From Tubiluchus corallicola (lineage: Eukaryota > Priapulida > Priapulimorpha > Priapulimorphida > Tubiluchidae), in assembly GCA_030141605.1 (NCBI GenBank), contig JAQGDQ010000273.1, positions 241,001-305,000 of the forward strand: a stretch of DNA of 64,000 nt. The letters run 5' to 3'. The notes under the pieces are model-generated. The model did not search any database. It was given only the letters and a program-made list of their open reading frames with translations, and was not told the DNA's origin. The position numbers and the translations under genes were made by a program. Positions 62,710-64,000 of the stretch are shown here, piece after piece. The first letter of the stretch is position 1. Each line of letters starts with the position of its first letter.

Positions 62710-63780
62710 TCAACATCAAAACATCTGGAAATTGTTTAGAAAGTATTAAAAATTAAAATATTAAAAATAACTCCTTACCCACCTGAAAACTAGTATTGTG
62801 TTTGTCAAAAACTTGTGTTTTCAAACTCAGATAGCAGCTTGAGGAAGCTCTCATTTTGCTTGCAGTTTTTGCTGTTGCCAGTCTTACAATTTGCTTAATT
62901 TTAGTACAACACACTGAATATCTTACAGTAGCACTATACTTCAATTTTCGCTTAAATCGCAAATATGTGCAATACTCTCGTGAAATATTTTTGTTGTTGA
63001 GAATAATGTTCATTTGTGATGTCATCAATAGTTGGACTTGCCCGCCGTTAATTAAGATTTTAATCTATTATTTAATTATCAGAAATGCTTTTGAAGTATT
63101 AATTGTGTTAATATGTATGCATTTTACCATTCTTGAAAATAGGTAGTATATGAAAAATCATCCTGTCTTCCTTTAATCATGAGCTGTAAGACTTTTTTTA
63201 AGATCTCGTGATGTTATTCCTTCACCATTATTTCCACATTTTTTGCCTGTTTACAATTCTTGGTGGATTTGCAAAGCTTTGATGAGTGTGGATTATGAGC
63301 ATAGGTGTTTTGATCTTGCCTAATTTTGTTGGTTTTTGTTTCAATTTTAGGTGTATGGCAAATTCACATCAAAGTTTATTCAAATACCTTGCAGCAGCCA
63401 AGTGGGGAAGCACTTTCCAAACACGAAACCATTCTGCAAGACCAGAACGATGAATGGCTTCCTGAATAGGGTAAGATTTGCTATAATATATTATATTATA
63501 TTAATATTAATGTAGTAATTAATATGATATATTATATTATATCAAGGTTGATGTGACACGGAATGTCACACAACAAATTGTGGAAGTTGGAATTGTACAT
63601 TATAATTAGGTGCTGCCATCTATGGGCTAATCTTGTTACATTCTACCAGCTAACTTACCCTCAGTATAATTATATGGTCCAGTGAATGCATATTCACTGG
63701 TTCTCTCCCTATTTTAAAGTAATGGTTGTTGTGAAGCCTGTGCAAGTCTGCATAGGTCACCTATACCTATATATACTGAC
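62178..63780. other. No gene recognised; TA microsatellite
   Basis: A TA run lies at 62677-62706. At 63352-63470 a plus-strand block sits between an acceptor-like TTTCAATTTTAG and a donor-like AGG/GTAAGA, a plausible exon. It is open in one frame (VYGKFTSKFIQIPCSSQV) and nearly so in another (YSNTLQQPSGEALSKHETIL, ending in a stop at the donor). Neither is recognisable, so it is not called as coding. Confidence 0.35.
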
Positions 63781-63796
63781 TGGTTTTGCTTTCTAG

Positions 63797-64000
63797 TCAC
63801 TCTCACTCTCAGTGCAGTGTAGCAGTCGTGCTACTCACGTTACTCTAACTCTCACTCTCAGTGCAGTGTAGCAGTCGTGCTACTCATGTTACTCTCACTC
63901 TAACTCTCACTCTCTCACTCTCAGTGCAGTGTAGCAGTCGTGCTACTCACGTTACTCTCACTCTAACTCTCACTCTCAGTGCAGTGTAGCAGTCGTGCTA
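63797..64000. repeat. Tandem repeat, ~49-63-bp unit, running off the window
   Basis: Four copies of CAGTGCAGTGTAGCAGTCGT followed by GCTACTCAYGTTACTCT. Spacing varies (49, 63, 55 bp) because the CTCACT/CTAACT spacer expands and contracts. The array is cut by the window end. Confidence 0.92.

Noticed and set aside
63352-63470. Possible DNMT3 catalytic exon
   Set aside because: It has splice-like borders, but no frame matches methyltransferase motifs.

Overview
The window is nuclear DNA of an animal, most likely an invertebrate whose phylum I cannot fix from sequence alone. The DNA is AT-rich, genes are split by GT-AG and a few GC-AG introns, and it carries non-LTR retrotransposon remnants, small inverted-repeat transposons and many microsatellites. 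I assembled exons by hand from splice signals, phase continuity and recalled family motifs. No database search was run.

Three protein genes are well supported. (1) A complete nine-exon DDOST/OST48 gene (oligosaccharyltransferase subunit) on the minus strand, 13965-23727. (2) Head-to-head with it, a DNMT3-type de novo DNA methyltransferase gene starting on the plus strand at about 25602. It has a giant 1604-residue disordered first coding exon, then a PWWP domain over two exons. The next exons (pre-ADD linker and first half of the ADD zinc domain) lie on the opposite strand at 32826-34513, between two arms of a ~1.4 kb inverted repeat (31397-32790 and 35138-36531). The rest of ADD and the methyltransferase domain were not found. 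(3) A complete three-exon secreted C-type lectin on the minus strand, 56699-58645.

Less certain: the 3' exons of an unrecognised minus-strand gene (7848-8956) whose last exon lies in a 313-bp tandem duplication; a signal-peptide first exon (10889-11038) that may belong to it; a decayed C2H2 zinc-finger gene (39090-41257, minus) followed by a 60-bp coding tandem repeat and a piggyBac-type zinc ribbon; and a GC-rich candidate promoter/first exon near 46330-46532.

Mobile and repetitive DNA fills much of the rest: an RTE-like LINE piece (12820-13211); other LINE pieces (24050-25060, 52740-53834, 55578-56049 minus); three piggyBac-like TTAA MITEs (two of one family in opposite orientation at 47878-48467 and 50076-50684, a different one at 51650-52106); a hAT-like MITE (37840-38239); a TA-flanked MITE (61577-62177); a 77-bp satellite (46840-48620) split by one TTAA MITE; and a ~50-60 bp tandem repeat running off the right end. 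The first 7.7 kb and several stretches between genes show nothing I can call.
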